A stretch of 64,000 bases of DNA from UBA3495 sp964629875 (GCA_964629875.1 CAZVRK010000003.1:1-64000); one strand, 5' to 3'; positions 53,510 to 63,045 are shown, counted from the first letter of the stretch. Notes: generated from the letters alone by a model not told the origin. Made by a program: numbers and translations.

Positions 53510-55564
53510 ATGGTACCGCCACAAGATTTTTTCGGAATACTGCCTGTGTGGGCAGGTGTTTACACGGCATTGCTGATCACTGTGATACTATCATCATTTT
53601 TACTGCACAAAAGGGTTTTCTGGTTAGTCTCCCAAGGAAAATCAGCAGCTCGTTTCGATCAGCCCTGGATAAGGCTGACTGGAGCGATCTCTATAGTATT
53701 CGGACAACGGAAAGTTTTGCAAAGGGTCGGATCAATTGATCCTCGTAGTCGCAGAATTGATCTAGCAGGTTTAGGACATGCATCAATATTTTGGGGGTTC
53801 ATGTCGTTTACTGCCAGTTACGCGTTATTTATATTCGGGGACTCAATATGGCCTGAATTGTCCAAAACAATAATTACAACCACAGGAGTCATGATCTTCA
53901 GTGCATATCTGGATATATTCGCAGCAATAATCCTTATTGCTCTTGGATGGGGACTGACCCGCCGTTGGTTAATGAAACCACACAGACTAAGTTTTGATCT
54001 CACACGTAATATAGATGCAGTAATAGTAGTTGCGCTAACAGCAGCTCTGATGGTTGTTACTCTACTGGTCCACTCATTATATGTCGCCGCTGGGTACGAT
54101 GGTCCTGAGTCTCACGTGCTCATTGGCGGATTGTTAGCAAAGGGATTTATGTCTCTAGGTGTCACCGAGGGTACGGCGATAGTACTACATGAAACTATGT
54201 GGTGGTTGCACTTAGCTGTAATATTATCCTTTGCAATTTACATACCATTTTCTAAACATATACACATGGTCGCAGCACCACTTAACGCTTATTTCCGATC
54301 CCTTGAGCCCAGGGGCACATTACCTACAATAGATTTAGAAACTACTCCACGCTTTGGGGCAGGTAGAGTACAAGACTTTACATGGAAACAACTTCTTGAT
54401 GGCTATGCCTGCGCCGTTTGTGGCAGGTGTACTGATGCATGTCCAGCCAATATTACGGGTAAAATTTTGTCTCCTATGCACATTGTCGAAAATCTCAAAG
54501 AACATATGATATCGATAGGGCACCAAGGAGCCCCTGACGCAGAACACATCGAGCCCCAACCGCTAATTGATCATGCTATACCGGAGCAAGCTATATGGGA
54601 TTGTGTTTCATGTGGGGCTTGTATGGAAGAATGTCCGGTCGTTGTAGAACATGTCCCTACGATAATAGATATACGACGTAATCTAGTACTAGAAGAATCA
54701 AAAATTCCAGAAACTGGTATGAACGCCCTATTAAGCATGGAACAAAGAGGTCATCCATGGAGAGGAACTCAGTTTTCTCGAACTGACTGGGCTGAAGGAC
54801 TAGACGTACCGACAATAGCGGATAATCCGAATGCAGAGATATTATTCTGGGTCGGTTGCACCTCAGCACTAGAACAGAGAAGCCAAGGGATAGCACGTTC
54901 AATGGTAAAAGTCCTCAAAGCCGCTAACGTCGATTTCGCCATTTTAGGAGAAGAAGAGACTTGCACCGGAGACCCCGCTAGAAGAATGGGGAATGAATAT
55001 TTGTTCCAAATAATGGCTCAGCAAAACATAGAAACCATGAATCAATATAACATCAAAAAGATTGTAACCATTTGCCCACACTGTTTTAACACTATACGAA
55101 ACGAATATCCACAATTCGGTGGTGACTACGAAGTACTTCATTACAGCCAATTCGTGGATGGTCTAATTAATCAAGGTCACATAAAACCCATCAAAATGAT
55201 AGATACGACTCTGGCATATCACGATTCGTGTTATCTTGGTCGCCATAATGGGGTTTACGACGAGCCAAGAAACGTCGCTCGGGCTATACCTGGTCTCAAG
55301 CTAATCGAAATCGGATCTAGATGCAGAGAAAGAGGTTTTTGCTGCGGAGCAGGTGGCGGGCATATGTGGATAGAAGAGAGTCAAGGAGATCGTATTAACC
55401 ACGTAAGAACTGACCAATTCTTGGAAACTGGAGCTGACACCGTGGGAGTGTCTTGTCCATTCTGTTTACAAATGATGACTGAGGGAATCCAATCCAAGGG
55501 GCAGTCAGATTCCAAGCAAAGCAAAGATGTTTTAGAATTATTGGCTGACAGTCTAGGGGATTAA
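53510..55564 (+). CDS. membrane-anchored heterodisulfide-reductase-like Fe-S oxidoreductase
   Basis: A 684-residue fusion. The first 260 residues hold about five transmembrane helices of the NarI/HdrE type, with His residues that could bind haem. Then come two 4Fe-4S motifs, CAVCGRCTDACP and CVSCGACMEECP (residues about 301-375). The C-terminal half has two CCG domains: TCTGDPARR...CPHCFNT and YHDSCYLGRH...RGFCCGAGGGHMW...SCPFC. This HdrD/GlpC-type layout passes electrons between a dehydrogenase or ETF and membrane quinones. It might serve acyl-CoA or lactate/glycolate oxidation. The D-hydroxyacid dehydrogenase gene next to it could be a partner, though this is not shown. Confidence 0.9.
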   Translation: MVPPQDFFGILPVWAGVYTALLITVILSSFLLHKRVFWLVSQGKSAARFDQPWIRLTGAISIVFGQRKVLQRVGSIDPRSRRIDLAGLGHASIFWGFMSFTASYALFIFGDSIWPELSKTIITTTGVMIFSAYLDIFAAIILIALGWGLTRRWLMKPHRLSFDLTRNIDAVIVVALTAALMVVTLLVHSLYVAAGYDGPESHVLIGGLLAKGFMSLGVTEGTAIVLHETMWWLHLAVILSFAIYIPFSKHIHMVAAPLNAYFRSLEPRGTLPTIDLETTPRFGAGRVQDFTWKQLLDGYACAVCGRCTDACPANITGKILSPMHIVENLKEHMISIGHQGAPDAEHIEPQPLIDHAIPEQAIWDCVSCGACMEECPVVVEHVPTIIDIRRNLVLEESKIPETGMNALLSMEQRGHPWRGTQFSRTDWAEGLDVPTIADNPNAEILFWVGCTSALEQRSQGIARSMVKVLKAANVDFAILGEEETCTGDPARRMGNEYLFQIMAQQNIETMNQYNIKKIVTICPHCFNTIRNEYPQFGGDYEVLHYSQFVDGLINQGHIKPIKMIDTTLAYHDSCYLGRHNGVYDEPRNVARAIPGLKLIEIGSRCRERGFCCGAGGGHMWIEESQGDRINHVRTDQFLETGADTVGVSCPFCLQMMTEGIQSKGQSDSKQSKDVLELLADSLGD

Positions 55565-55636
55565 CAGTTCTATTATATAGTTTTAAAGAAAACAAATAGT
55601 AGCTAACTACATTCCTTTATATGTAGGGGATATAAA

Positions 55637-56623
55637 ATGGATAATTCAAAGCCATTCCAGAGACTTGTAGTGCCGGACGATGAACCAGCTGTTCTAGCAA
55701 ATACTCCTTTTGAAGCCCGCGCTCGCAGTCTAGCGCACGACGTCATATGGTATTTTGACAGACCTAATGACGAAACCTCAACTATCGAGAGACTCAGTGA
55801 AGCTGATTGTATAATAAACATTAGATCCTCCGTAAAATTCACTCGTAATGTCTTAGCAAACTGCAACAGTCTGAGGATATTGTCTGTTTGGGGAACAGGT
55901 GTAGACCATGTAGACTTGTTAGCTGCGGAAGAGTATGGCATAACAGTTTCAAACACCCCTGCATACGGAGCTCCATATGTTTCCGAACATGCTTTGACTC
56001 TGGCACTTGCCGTATCTCGCCAAATAGTAGAGTCCGATAGACATATCAGACAGGGCGGCTGGACACGTGGATTCATTAACGAACTTTATGGAAAAACCCT
56101 TGGTGTAATAGGCACAGGGGCAATTGGCCAACGCATGATACAACTTGGCAAAGGGATCGGTATGAACGTCATCGCCTGGACAATCAATCCTGATAACAAC
56201 AGGGCAAAAGAATATGGCACAGAATTCGTTGAACTAAACGATTTAATGGCACAATCAGATGTCATATCAATCCATCTAGCATTATCAAATAAAACTGAAA
56301 AGCTCATTGGGGAAAATGAGATCGGTCTGATGAAAGAAACTGCTATATTAGTTAATACTGCCCGAGGTCCAATCGTGGACGAAAAAGCATTATTATCAGC
56401 CCTGAGATCACGCCAGATCGCTGGTGCAGGATTGGATTCGTTTGATATAGAACCACTACCCTCAGGCCACCCCTTTACCGAATTAGACAACGTTATATTA
56501 TCTCCACATGCCGGTGGAATGGCTTACAATGGGACTATGAGGGGCTTAGAAATGTCTGTGGAAAACCTTGAATCATTCGCTAAAGGCAATCCGATTTACG
56601 TGGTGGCACAAGGATCACGCTAA
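55637..56623 (+). CDS. D-isomer-specific 2-hydroxyacid dehydrogenase
   Basis: A 328-residue NAD-dependent dehydrogenase related to SerA. The nucleotide motif is GVIGTGAIGQRMIQLG (from about residue 154). Catalytic residues are Arg in LVNTARGPIVDEKALL, Glu in LDSFDIEPLPSG and His in LSPHAGGMAYNG. It lacks the ACT domain of full-length phosphoglycerate dehydrogenases. Substrate unknown: it could be 3-phosphoglycerate, glyoxylate/glycerate or another 2-oxo acid. Confidence 0.92.
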   Translation: MDNSKPFQRLVVPDDEPAVLANTPFEARARSLAHDVIWYFDRPNDETSTIERLSEADCIINIRSSVKFTRNVLANCNSLRILSVWGTGVDHVDLLAAEEYGITVSNTPAYGAPYVSEHALTLALAVSRQIVESDRHIRQGGWTRGFINELYGKTLGVIGTGAIGQRMIQLGKGIGMNVIAWTINPDNNRAKEYGTEFVELNDLMAQSDVISIHLALSNKTEKLIGENEIGLMKETAILVNTARGPIVDEKALLSALRSRQIAGAGLDSFDIEPLPSGHPFTELDNVILSPHAGGMAYNGTMRGLEMSVENLESFAKGNPIYVVAQGSR

Positions 56624-56656
56624 GCTTCAATACCTATCATAATAACGTAATATTGA

Positions 56657-56950
56657 TTATATGCCAGATATGATTTCTGTGGAACAATCAACTATCTCGA
56701 AATCTAATCTTAACGATTCAATATATGTGACCATATTAGAGATTTGACCACTCACATAGGGAATATCATTACCCACACTACAAAAAACTATATCAGACGT
56801 TTGCCACAGATTGTTGTTAGCCTCCTCAGCCGCCGATACATTGAAACGATTCCGGACACGTTCCACTAAAGAGCGAGTTATCCCGCGACTATCTTTCAGG
56901 CTATGCGATTCTTCCATGTAGATTTTCAAACAGCAAATTCCTATATGCAT
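56657..56950 (-). CDS. DUF503 (YlxP-like) family protein
   Basis: A 97-residue protein. It begins MHIGICCLKIYMEESHSLKDSRG and continues with ITRSLVERVRNRFNVSAAEE, as DUF503 proteins do (beta-strand, SLKxKR-like turn, helix). The ATG at 56950 has an AGGGGAT Shine-Dalgarno; an upstream in-frame start at 57055 would add unrelated residues. DUF503 genes usually neighbour infB or rbfA; here it is apart from them and next to rex. Confidence 0.85.
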   Translation of the reverse strand: MHIGICCLKIYMEESHSLKDSRGITRSLVERVRNRFNVSAAEEANNNLWQTSDIVFCSVGNDIPYVSGQISNMVTYIESLRLDFEIVDCSTEIISGI

Positions 56951-57161
56951 AATGATATCCCCTGTAAATATACGAAATGAACGGAATAATAAATACAATC
57001 TATTATTTGATATAATTCGAGTGCGCTCAACTTTCATCGATAAAATGATATGCATAGAAACGTTGTCGCAATATTACATACATTATTCAAGCATCTAGTA
57101 ACCAACATTCGTAAAAGCGTCTTAGAGCCCTCTATTCATCAACACATCACTGATCAGTTAT

Positions 57162-57824
57162 ATGGCCGAACAACCAGAACATATATTAGAATCGTCCACA
57201 AGCGTACCAGATGTTGTCATTGGACGCTTACCACAATATGTCAGAATACTAAGTCAGATGGAATGTTCAGGACTGACAATAACGAATTCCAAACAATTGG
57301 GTGAATTATTGAAAGTCACTCCTGCGCAAATCAGGAAAGATCTCAGTTATTTCGGAAGATTCGGCAAACAGGGTAAAGGTTACAGTGTCCCTATGCTAAT
57401 TGACCAACTTAGACAAATATTAGGGATAAATAAGAACTGGAATGTTTTATTAATTGGCGTAGGCAGATTAGGCAGAGCGATACTTAGCTATCCGGGATTC
57501 ACTCCAGATGGTTTCCACATAGTTGCTGCAGCAGATAACGATCCTGAAATAATCGGTCAAACAATTGAAGGTCTTGTTATAAATGCTCCTGGTACCATAT
57601 CCAAACTACTAAAAGACCATTCCATTGATATTGGTATTGTCGCGGTTCCAATACAACGCACTCAATCCGTGATAGATGAATTGGTCAAATATGGCGTAAA
57701 GGCAATTTTGAATTATGCTCCTATCACGCCCCACGTTCCTAGTAACGTGAGAATTCAGAATATTGATCCAGTATTATCTTTACAATCAATGACATACTAT
57801 CTTAATAGAAAAGCCCTGGCCTAA
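57162..57824 (+). CDS. rex: redox-sensing transcriptional repressor Rex
   Basis: A 220-residue NADH/NAD+ sensor. The N-terminal winged helix (LPQYVRILSQME, NSKQLGELLKVTPAQIRKDL, SYFGRFGKQGKGY) binds DNA. The C-terminal Rossmann domain has LLIGVGRLGRAILSYPGF and the later VAVPIQRTQSVIDELVKYG and the ILNYAPI segments. Rex represses respiratory and fermentative genes when NADH is low. I found no clear Rex operator (TTGTGA-N6-TCACAA) upstream of rex or of the ATP synthase operon. The stop codon lies inside the shared terminator with atpC. Confidence 0.95.
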   Translation: MAEQPEHILESSTSVPDVVIGRLPQYVRILSQMECSGLTITNSKQLGELLKVTPAQIRKDLSYFGRFGKQGKGYSVPMLIDQLRQILGINKNWNVLLIGVGRLGRAILSYPGFTPDGFHIVAAADNDPEIIGQTIEGLVINAPGTISKLLKDHSIDIGIVAVPIQRTQSVIDELVKYGVKAILNYAPITPHVPSNVRIQNIDPVLSLQSMTYYLNRKALA

Positions 57825-57845
57825 TTAGGTCAGGGCTTTTCTATT
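57804..57845. terminator. bidirectional intrinsic terminator between rex and atpC
   Basis: A 42-base near-perfect palindrome: AATAGAAAAGCCCTG, one mismatch, CCT, a short AATT centre, then AGG, one mismatch, and CAGGGCTTTTCTATT. A GC-rich core with a T-run on both strands makes it an efficient terminator in both directions. It serves rex (+) and the ATP synthase operon (-). The rex TAA (57822-57824) falls at its centre. Confidence 0.92.
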
Positions 57846-57868
57846 AAGCATATTTTCCATATTGATAA

Positions 57869-58126
57869 CTAATCTTCGGTTATACCCTCAGCTAGTATCA
57901 TAACCTGATTCGACAAGACCTCTAAGAAACCTCCAGTGACCGTCCAACGCTGGTCTGAGCCATTCTTAGTAACTCTTATTGTCCCTTGCTGCAGGGCAGT
58001 CATTAATGGCGAATGATTAGGCAATATACCTAACTGCCCTTCGGTACCTGGAGCTACCAGAACATCTACCTCGTCAGAATACACTTCTGATTCTGGCGTT
58101 ATTATTTGAACTCGCATCGTTGCCAT
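57869..58126 (-). CDS. atpC: ATP synthase epsilon subunit, short form
   Basis: An 85-residue F1 epsilon. The beta-sandwich domain is complete: MRVQIITPESEVYSDEVD, VAPGTEGQLGILPNHSPLMTAL, then WTVTGGFLEVLSNQVMILAE. The usual C-terminal pair of helices (about 50 residues) is missing, as the frame stops at a TAG just after the sandwich. Short forms of this kind are known in some bacteria. The missing part is the one that inhibits ATP hydrolysis. It starts five bases after atpD and precedes the bidirectional terminator. Confidence 0.93.
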   Translation of the reverse strand: MATMRVQIITPESEVYSDEVDVLVAPGTEGQLGILPNHSPLMTALQQGTIRVTKNGSDQRWTVTGGFLEVLSNQVMILAEGITED

Positions 58127-58131
58127 CAGAT

Positions 58132-59532
58132 TTACGCTACCGATTCTTGCATCTGCTGGGCTTTCTCAATAGCTTCATCTATTGTGCCAACCATGTAGAA
58201 AGCCTGTTCTGGCAGATCATCATGTTTACCTTCCAGTATTTCCGCGAATCCTCGAACAGTCTCTCTAACTGGCACGTACTTACCAGGTTGATTAGTAAAT
58301 GCCTCAGCAACGAAGAATGGTTGTGTTAAAAACCTCTGAATCTTTCTTGCGCGAAATACAACCAAACGATCCTCTTCAGATAGTTCTTCTATTCCAAGAA
58401 TCGCAATTATGTCTTGTAGATCTCTATAACGCTGGAGGACTTCTTGTACACCTCTTGCGACTCTGTAGTGTTCTTCTCCCACTATTCTAGGTTCTAGTAT
58501 TCTAGCAAACGAAGCTAGAGGGTCTACCGCTGGATATAACGCTTGCGCAGCCAAAGAACGTTCTAGTGACACTACCGCGTCAAGATGACCGAAAGTGGTC
58601 ACGATCCCTGGGTCCGTGTAGTCATCAGCAGGAACATAAATCGCTTGGAACGACGTTATTGAACCTGACTTAGTGGAAGTAATTCTTTCCTGCAGTGCTC
58701 CCATTTCTGTCCCTAATGTAGGTTGGTATCCAACCGCAGAAGGCATTCTACCGAGCAGAGCAGACACTTCCATACCAGCAAGAATATATCTGTAAATATT
58801 GTCTATGAAGAGAAGAACATCCTGATTTTCCTCTTCCCTAAAGTATTCCGCCATTGTAAGACCAGTCAATCCGATCCTAGCACGGACACCCGGAGTTTCA
58901 TTCATTTGTCCGAATACAAGAACGGTACTCGCCAACACTCCCGAATCCTGCATTTCGTGCCAGAGGTCATTTCCTTCTCTGGACCTTTCTCCAACTCCGG
59001 CAAATACCGACACGCCTTGATGCTCAGCTCCAATATTTCTAATCAACTCCTGAATTATGACTGTTTTACCGACACCGGCACCGCCATAGGCTCCAACCTT
59101 ACCACCCTTCGGAAACGGGGTAATCAAGTCAAATACTTTGATTCCAGTCTCAAGAACTTCGACATTAGGATTTTGATCTTCGAAATCGGGGGCAGGTCTA
59201 TGAATAGGCCACACCTGCTCTGATTCAACAGGGCCTAAGTTATCTAGGGGAGTCCCAGTGACATCGAATAATCGTCCCAGTGTTTCTTTACCAACTGGAA
59301 CAGACACTTTGTTTCCTGTATCTACAACTTCGGACCCTCTGGATAGTCCATCAGTTGCTCCAAGTGCTAGGCATCTTGTCCAATTGTTTCCTATGTGTTG
59401 CTGGACTTCCAAGACTAAATTTTCCCCGTTGTTATCGCACGTCAACGCATCGAATAACTTGGGTAACTCGTCAGGTGGAAATTCAACATCCACAACTGTT
59501 CCAATAATCTGTACTATCTTCCCTGTAGCCAT
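58132..59532 (-). CDS. atpD: ATP synthase beta subunit
   Basis: Catalytic F1 subunit, 466 residues. Walker A GGAGVGKT, catalytic Glu in GERSREGNDLW, LVFGQMNETPGVRARIGLTGL, Walker B DVLLFIDNIYRY, and the DELSEED-like segment EELSEEDRL. The motifs and length are normal. It lies between atpG and atpC. Confidence 0.98.
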   Translation of the reverse strand: MATGKIVQIIGTVVDVEFPPDELPKLFDALTCDNNGENLVLEVQQHIGNNWTRCLALGATDGLSRGSEVVDTGNKVSVPVGKETLGRLFDVTGTPLDNLGPVESEQVWPIHRPAPDFEDQNPNVEVLETGIKVFDLITPFPKGGKVGAYGGAGVGKTVIIQELIRNIGAEHQGVSVFAGVGERSREGNDLWHEMQDSGVLASTVLVFGQMNETPGVRARIGLTGLTMAEYFREEENQDVLLFIDNIYRYILAGMEVSALLGRMPSAVGYQPTLGTEMGALQERITSTKSGSITSFQAIYVPADDYTDPGIVTTFGHLDAVVSLERSLAAQALYPAVDPLASFARILEPRIVGEEHYRVARGVQEVLQRYRDLQDIIAILGIEELSEEDRLVVFRARKIQRFLTQPFFVAEAFTNQPGKYVPVRETVRGFAEILEGKHDDLPEQAFYMVGTIDEAIEKAQQMQESVA

Positions 59533-59555
59533 GAGTTAACCTCCAGAAATACCCA

Positions 59556-60419
59556 TTACCCCTCTAGGGCCATTTGACCGCCCACCAAGTCTAGTAATTC
59601 ATTGGTGATACTGTCTTGTCTTAGTTTATTCATTGTTAGAGTCAGTTCATCGCCCAAAGATTTCGCATTATCGGTCGCGCTACGCATTGCAACCATTCGG
59701 GCTGACTGTTCACTAGCGATGGACTCCAAAATGGCTTGATACACTTGAACCGCTATAAACTTCGGTAAGAGCGTATCAATGAGTGTTGCAGGATCAGGTT
59801 CATAAGTGTATCCCGACATAGACGATATGCTCAAAGCAGCGGGTTCCACTGGTAACAGTTTCTCAACCACCGGTTTTTGGGACATCGTGGACTCGAATTT
59901 TGCATAAGCAACATACAACTCATCAATGTTGCCACTAGAATACTCTTCTATTACCAGAGACGATATTTCTTCAGTGTCAGACAAAGTTGGCCTGTCTCCC
60001 AAGTCTGTGAAAAACTCTACAATATGCCTTCCTGTACGATTTAGAAACTCTCTACCCTTTCGACCTACACATATTGTGGAAACATTTGACTCTGACGATC
60101 CCATAAATCGGCCCACGCTACCATTTATCGAGGAGTGCAAACCTCCTGCTAGACCACGATCCGGTTCAATCAATAATAATCCTACATTATTGACAGGCCT
60201 TGACTGCAATAAAGGATGGACTATACCTGAATCGTCAATTGGCTGCGCCGCGAGATTAGTAATAACCTGTAGCATTTTTTCAGCATACGGCCGCCCCTGG
60301 GTAACTGCCATTTGGGCTCTACGCATCTTTGAAGCCGCAACTAGCGACATGGCATTAGTTACCTTCCCAGTATTCTCGACGCTTCGTATACGTCGCCTTA
60401 TATCTCTCACGCTAGGCAT
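59556..60419 (-). CDS. atpG: ATP synthase gamma subunit
   Basis: Central rotor stalk, 287 residues. The N-terminal helix (RDIRRRIRSVENTGKVTNAMSLVAASKM) and the C-terminal helix (SARMVAMRSATDNAKSLGDEL, then TMNKLRQDSITNELLDLVGG) form the coiled coil inside the alpha-beta ring. LLIEPDRGLAGGLHSSI stands at the usual 'SDRGLCGG' position with altered residues (EPDRGLAGG). Confidence 0.95.
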   Translation of the reverse strand: MPSVRDIRRRIRSVENTGKVTNAMSLVAASKMRRAQMAVTQGRPYAEKMLQVITNLAAQPIDDSGIVHPLLQSRPVNNVGLLLIEPDRGLAGGLHSSINGSVGRFMGSSESNVSTICVGRKGREFLNRTGRHIVEFFTDLGDRPTLSDTEEISSLVIEEYSSGNIDELYVAYAKFESTMSQKPVVEKLLPVEPAALSISSMSGYTYEPDPATLIDTLLPKFIAVQVYQAILESIASEQSARMVAMRSATDNAKSLGDELTLTMNKLRQDSITNELLDLVGGQMALEG

Positions 60420-60455
60420 TTATATACGCCCTATTTATATCGTTAGTTTTAATCA

Positions 60456-61964
60456 TTATGCAAATGTCGTCTTAAAGTCGTTAATTGCCTTAGTTAAACT
60501 TCCTCGAAGTTCTTCTGAGACATCCCCTGTCTCCATAATCGTTGAAGCTAACTCAGGATGGTTACTATCCATATATCGCAGTAGTTGTTCTTCAAAAGAG
60601 CCGCACTTTGATATTTCCACATCATCCATAAGACCTGCATTTACGGCAAAAAGAACTATTACTTGATGTCCCAGGGATAATGGAACGTACTGTCCCTGCT
60701 TTAGAATCTCTGTAGACAACTCGCCTCTGGCCAACTGAGCTCTTGTTGCAGCATCCAAATCGGCAGTACCAAACTGGGCGAAACTAGCTAGTTCTCGGTA
60801 CTGGGCTAAGTCCAATCTCAGCCTTCCCGCTACCTGTCTAATTGCTCTAGTTTGCGCAGCACCTCCAACACGAGACACTGACAAACCAACATTGACTGCA
60901 GGGCGTATTCCGGAATTGAAAAGCTCTGGTTCAAGATAAATCTGGCCATCTGTTATAGAGATCACGTTAGTAGGGATATACGCGGACACGTCTCCAGCCT
61001 GAGTTTCAATAATTGGCAACGCAGTCAACGATCCTCCACCATGCTCATCATCTAGCCTAGCAGCACGCTCGAGAAGTCTGCTATGCAGATAAAAGACATC
61101 TCCGGGATACGCTTCTCGGCCAGCAGGTCGTCGTAATAATAGTGACATCTGGCGATACGCCCAGGCATGTTTAGTCAGATCATCGTACACAATCAGTACA
61201 TCTTTACCCTGGTCCATAAAATACTCGCCCATAGCGCAGCCAGCATATGGGGCTATAAACTGCAACGGCGCCGAATCAGATGAACCTGCGTTCACTACAA
61301 TCGTGTGACTCAGAGCGTCATTTTCTTCTAATATTCCCACAACCTGTGCAACTTTACTCTGCTTCTGTCCCACAGCTACGTAGATGCATATGAGATCCCC
61401 ACCCTTCTGGTTTATTATTGAGTCGATCGCTATAGCCGTCTTACCTGTAGATCTGTCACCGATTATCAGTTCCCTCTGACCTCTTCCAATCGGGATCATT
61501 GAGTCAATGGATTTAATTCCTGTCTGTACAGGAGTATCCACAGATTTTCTCACAACCACGTTAGGGGCAACGGTTTCCACTGGTCTAGTTTCAGTAGTTC
61601 CCACAGGACCTTTACCATCAAGCGGTCTACCCAAAGGATCAACTACTCTGCCGATTAATGACTCACCCACTGGAACTTCAATAATCTGTCCAGTGGACCT
61701 CACCCTATCCCCTTCTTTAACAGCATTGGGATCACCTAAAATAGCTGCCCCAACTAAATCAGATTCAAGGTTCATTGCCACACCAAGGACATCATTGCCA
61801 AAATCCAAAAGTTCATTGGATTGGACTCCTTGAAGCCCCTGGATACTTGCGACCCCATCACCGACCTGAACAACACTACCGACGTCAACCAGCGTCAAAT
61901 CTCCGCCGAATTCTTCAATCTGGCGCTTTATTAATGAAACTATCTCTTGACCCCTAATTGCCAT
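60456..61964 (-). CDS. atpA: ATP synthase alpha subunit
   Basis: Non-catalytic F1 subunit, 502 residues. Walker A GDRSTGKTAIAIDSIINQ, the alpha-specific ISITDGQIYLEPELFNSGIRPAVNVGLSVSRVG region (split over about residues 340-375) and the VGESLIGRVVDPLGRPLDGKG loop. The N-terminal crown domain is complete (VVQVGDGVASIQGL). Length and order are standard. Confidence 0.98.
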   Translation of the reverse strand: MAIRGQEIVSLIKRQIEEFGGDLTLVDVGSVVQVGDGVASIQGLQGVQSNELLDFGNDVLGVAMNLESDLVGAAILGDPNAVKEGDRVRSTGQIIEVPVGESLIGRVVDPLGRPLDGKGPVGTTETRPVETVAPNVVVRKSVDTPVQTGIKSIDSMIPIGRGQRELIIGDRSTGKTAIAIDSIINQKGGDLICIYVAVGQKQSKVAQVVGILEENDALSHTIVVNAGSSDSAPLQFIAPYAGCAMGEYFMDQGKDVLIVYDDLTKHAWAYRQMSLLLRRPAGREAYPGDVFYLHSRLLERAARLDDEHGGGSLTALPIIETQAGDVSAYIPTNVISITDGQIYLEPELFNSGIRPAVNVGLSVSRVGGAAQTRAIRQVAGRLRLDLAQYRELASFAQFGTADLDAATRAQLARGELSTEILKQGQYVPLSLGHQVIVLFAVNAGLMDDVEISKCGSFEEQLLRYMDSNHPELASTIMETGDVSEELRGSLTKAINDFKTTFA

Positions 61965-61990
61965 AGGAAGTCTCCTTTAATCTAGCGAAT

Positions 61991-62536
61991 TTAAGATACC
62001 ACTACTTCGGAGCGTACTTGCTTTCGAAGTTCCTCTAACTGCGTCTTAGTACTACCATCTAATAATTGATCGCCTATTTGGATGACTACGCCGCCCAATA
62101 TAGACTCATCTACATTAGTATTGATAACAACCTCTTTTTTTACCAGGTCTTGTACAAATGTTTTTATTTTATCTATTTGAGCACTATCAAGTTCTACAGC
62201 GGAAGTTAATTCCACTCTTTGCCTACCTCTTAAGATATCAACCAGCCGTGTGTAATTATCATATACATCCCCAACTATCCCTACAGAGCCTCTCGCAACT
62301 AATAGAGAGATCAAATTCTGAACCATGGGGTCAACATCGGTCATTACAGCCTCAACCGCTTCTCTCTTCCTCAGTAGAGATACTTCGGCATGATTTAACA
62401 GAGCGCGAAACTCGTCATCATTCAACACTTGTACTACTAATTCGAGCTGAACTAGCCACTCGTCTACAGTGCCTTTTTCAGTCGCTAGTTCGAATAGCGC
62501 TCTTGCGTATCTATCTCCAGATACTTGTTTTGCCAT
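61991..62536 (-). CDS. atpH: ATP synthase delta subunit
   Basis: Peripheral-stalk subunit, 181 residues. The N-terminal helical domain starts VSGDRYARALFELATEKG; the C-terminal domain ends INTNVDESILGGVVIQIGDQLLDGSTKTQL, the family signature (written across about residues 138-167). It fits between atpF and atpA. Confidence 0.94.
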   Translation of the reverse strand: MAKQVSGDRYARALFELATEKGTVDEWLVQLELVVQVLNDDEFRALLNHAEVSLLRKREAVEAVMTDVDPMVQNLISLLVARGSVGIVGDVYDNYTRLVDILRGRQRVELTSAVELDSAQIDKIKTFVQDLVKKEVVINTNVDESILGGVVIQIGDQLLDGSTKTQLEELRKQVRSEVVVS

Positions 62537-62541
62537 AATTA

Positions 62542-63045
62542 CTAACCTTTACTGGTGTTCTGACCACTTTCTTCTAAGACCTGGGATATAAGTTCGTCGT
62601 GAGCTTGTCTATCTACCGTTCGGCGTATCACTCTCTCCGCGGCAGTTATAGCCAAGTCACCAAATGCAACTCTGACTTCAGCCAAAGCTGCCTCACGCTC
62701 CTGCTGTATATCTCCGCGGGCACGTTCCACAAAATTCTCTGCATCCCCGCGAGCTTTTTCCATTTCTTCTTCTCTAAATCGGTTAGCAGCTTCTCTGGCT
62801 TGATCTAGCAAGCGCTGGCCCTCCCTCCGAGCTTCTGCCAATTGCTCTTCCACAGCGGTCTGAGCATTTGCAGCCTCATCGCGGGCTTTGTCAGCGGCTT
62901 CCAAACTTTCTCTTATGCGTTCGGACCGTTGATCCATAGCCCTTAGGAGTGGCTTATATGCGAAAGCGTATAAAACTCCCAAAAGAACCACGAAGTTCAG
63001 TAGATACGCTACTAACGTCGGAAGATTAATTCCTAACTGTGTCAC
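62542..63045 (-). CDS. atpF: ATP synthase b subunit
   Basis: A 167-residue protein with one N-terminal membrane helix (residues about 8-28), then a long alpha-helix rich in Ala, Glu and Arg (about 40-150), forming the peripheral stalk dimer. The pattern of RERIRESLEAADKARDEA-type heptad or hendecad repeats is typical. Only one b-type gene is seen, so a homodimer is expected. Confidence 0.94.
   Translation of the reverse strand: MTQLGINLPTLVAYLLNFVVLLGVLYAFAYKPLLRAMDQRSERIRESLEAADKARDEAANAQTAVEEQLAEARREGQRLLDQAREAANRFREEEMEKARGDAENFVERARGDIQQEREAALAEVRVAFGDLAITAAERVIRRTVDRQAHDELISQVLEESGQNTSKG

Noticed and set aside
56951..57161. Rex operator upstream of rex
   Set aside because: No TTGTGA-N6-TCACAA-like palindrome was found in the 211-base region.
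58723..59223. Plus-strand open frame of 166 codons over atpD
   Set aside because: Antisense shadow of the highly conserved beta subunit gene.
59926..60666. Plus-strand open frame of 246 codons over atpG/atpA
   Set aside because: It crosses two well-supported ATP synthase genes on the other strand and has no recognisable domain or Shine-Dalgarno.
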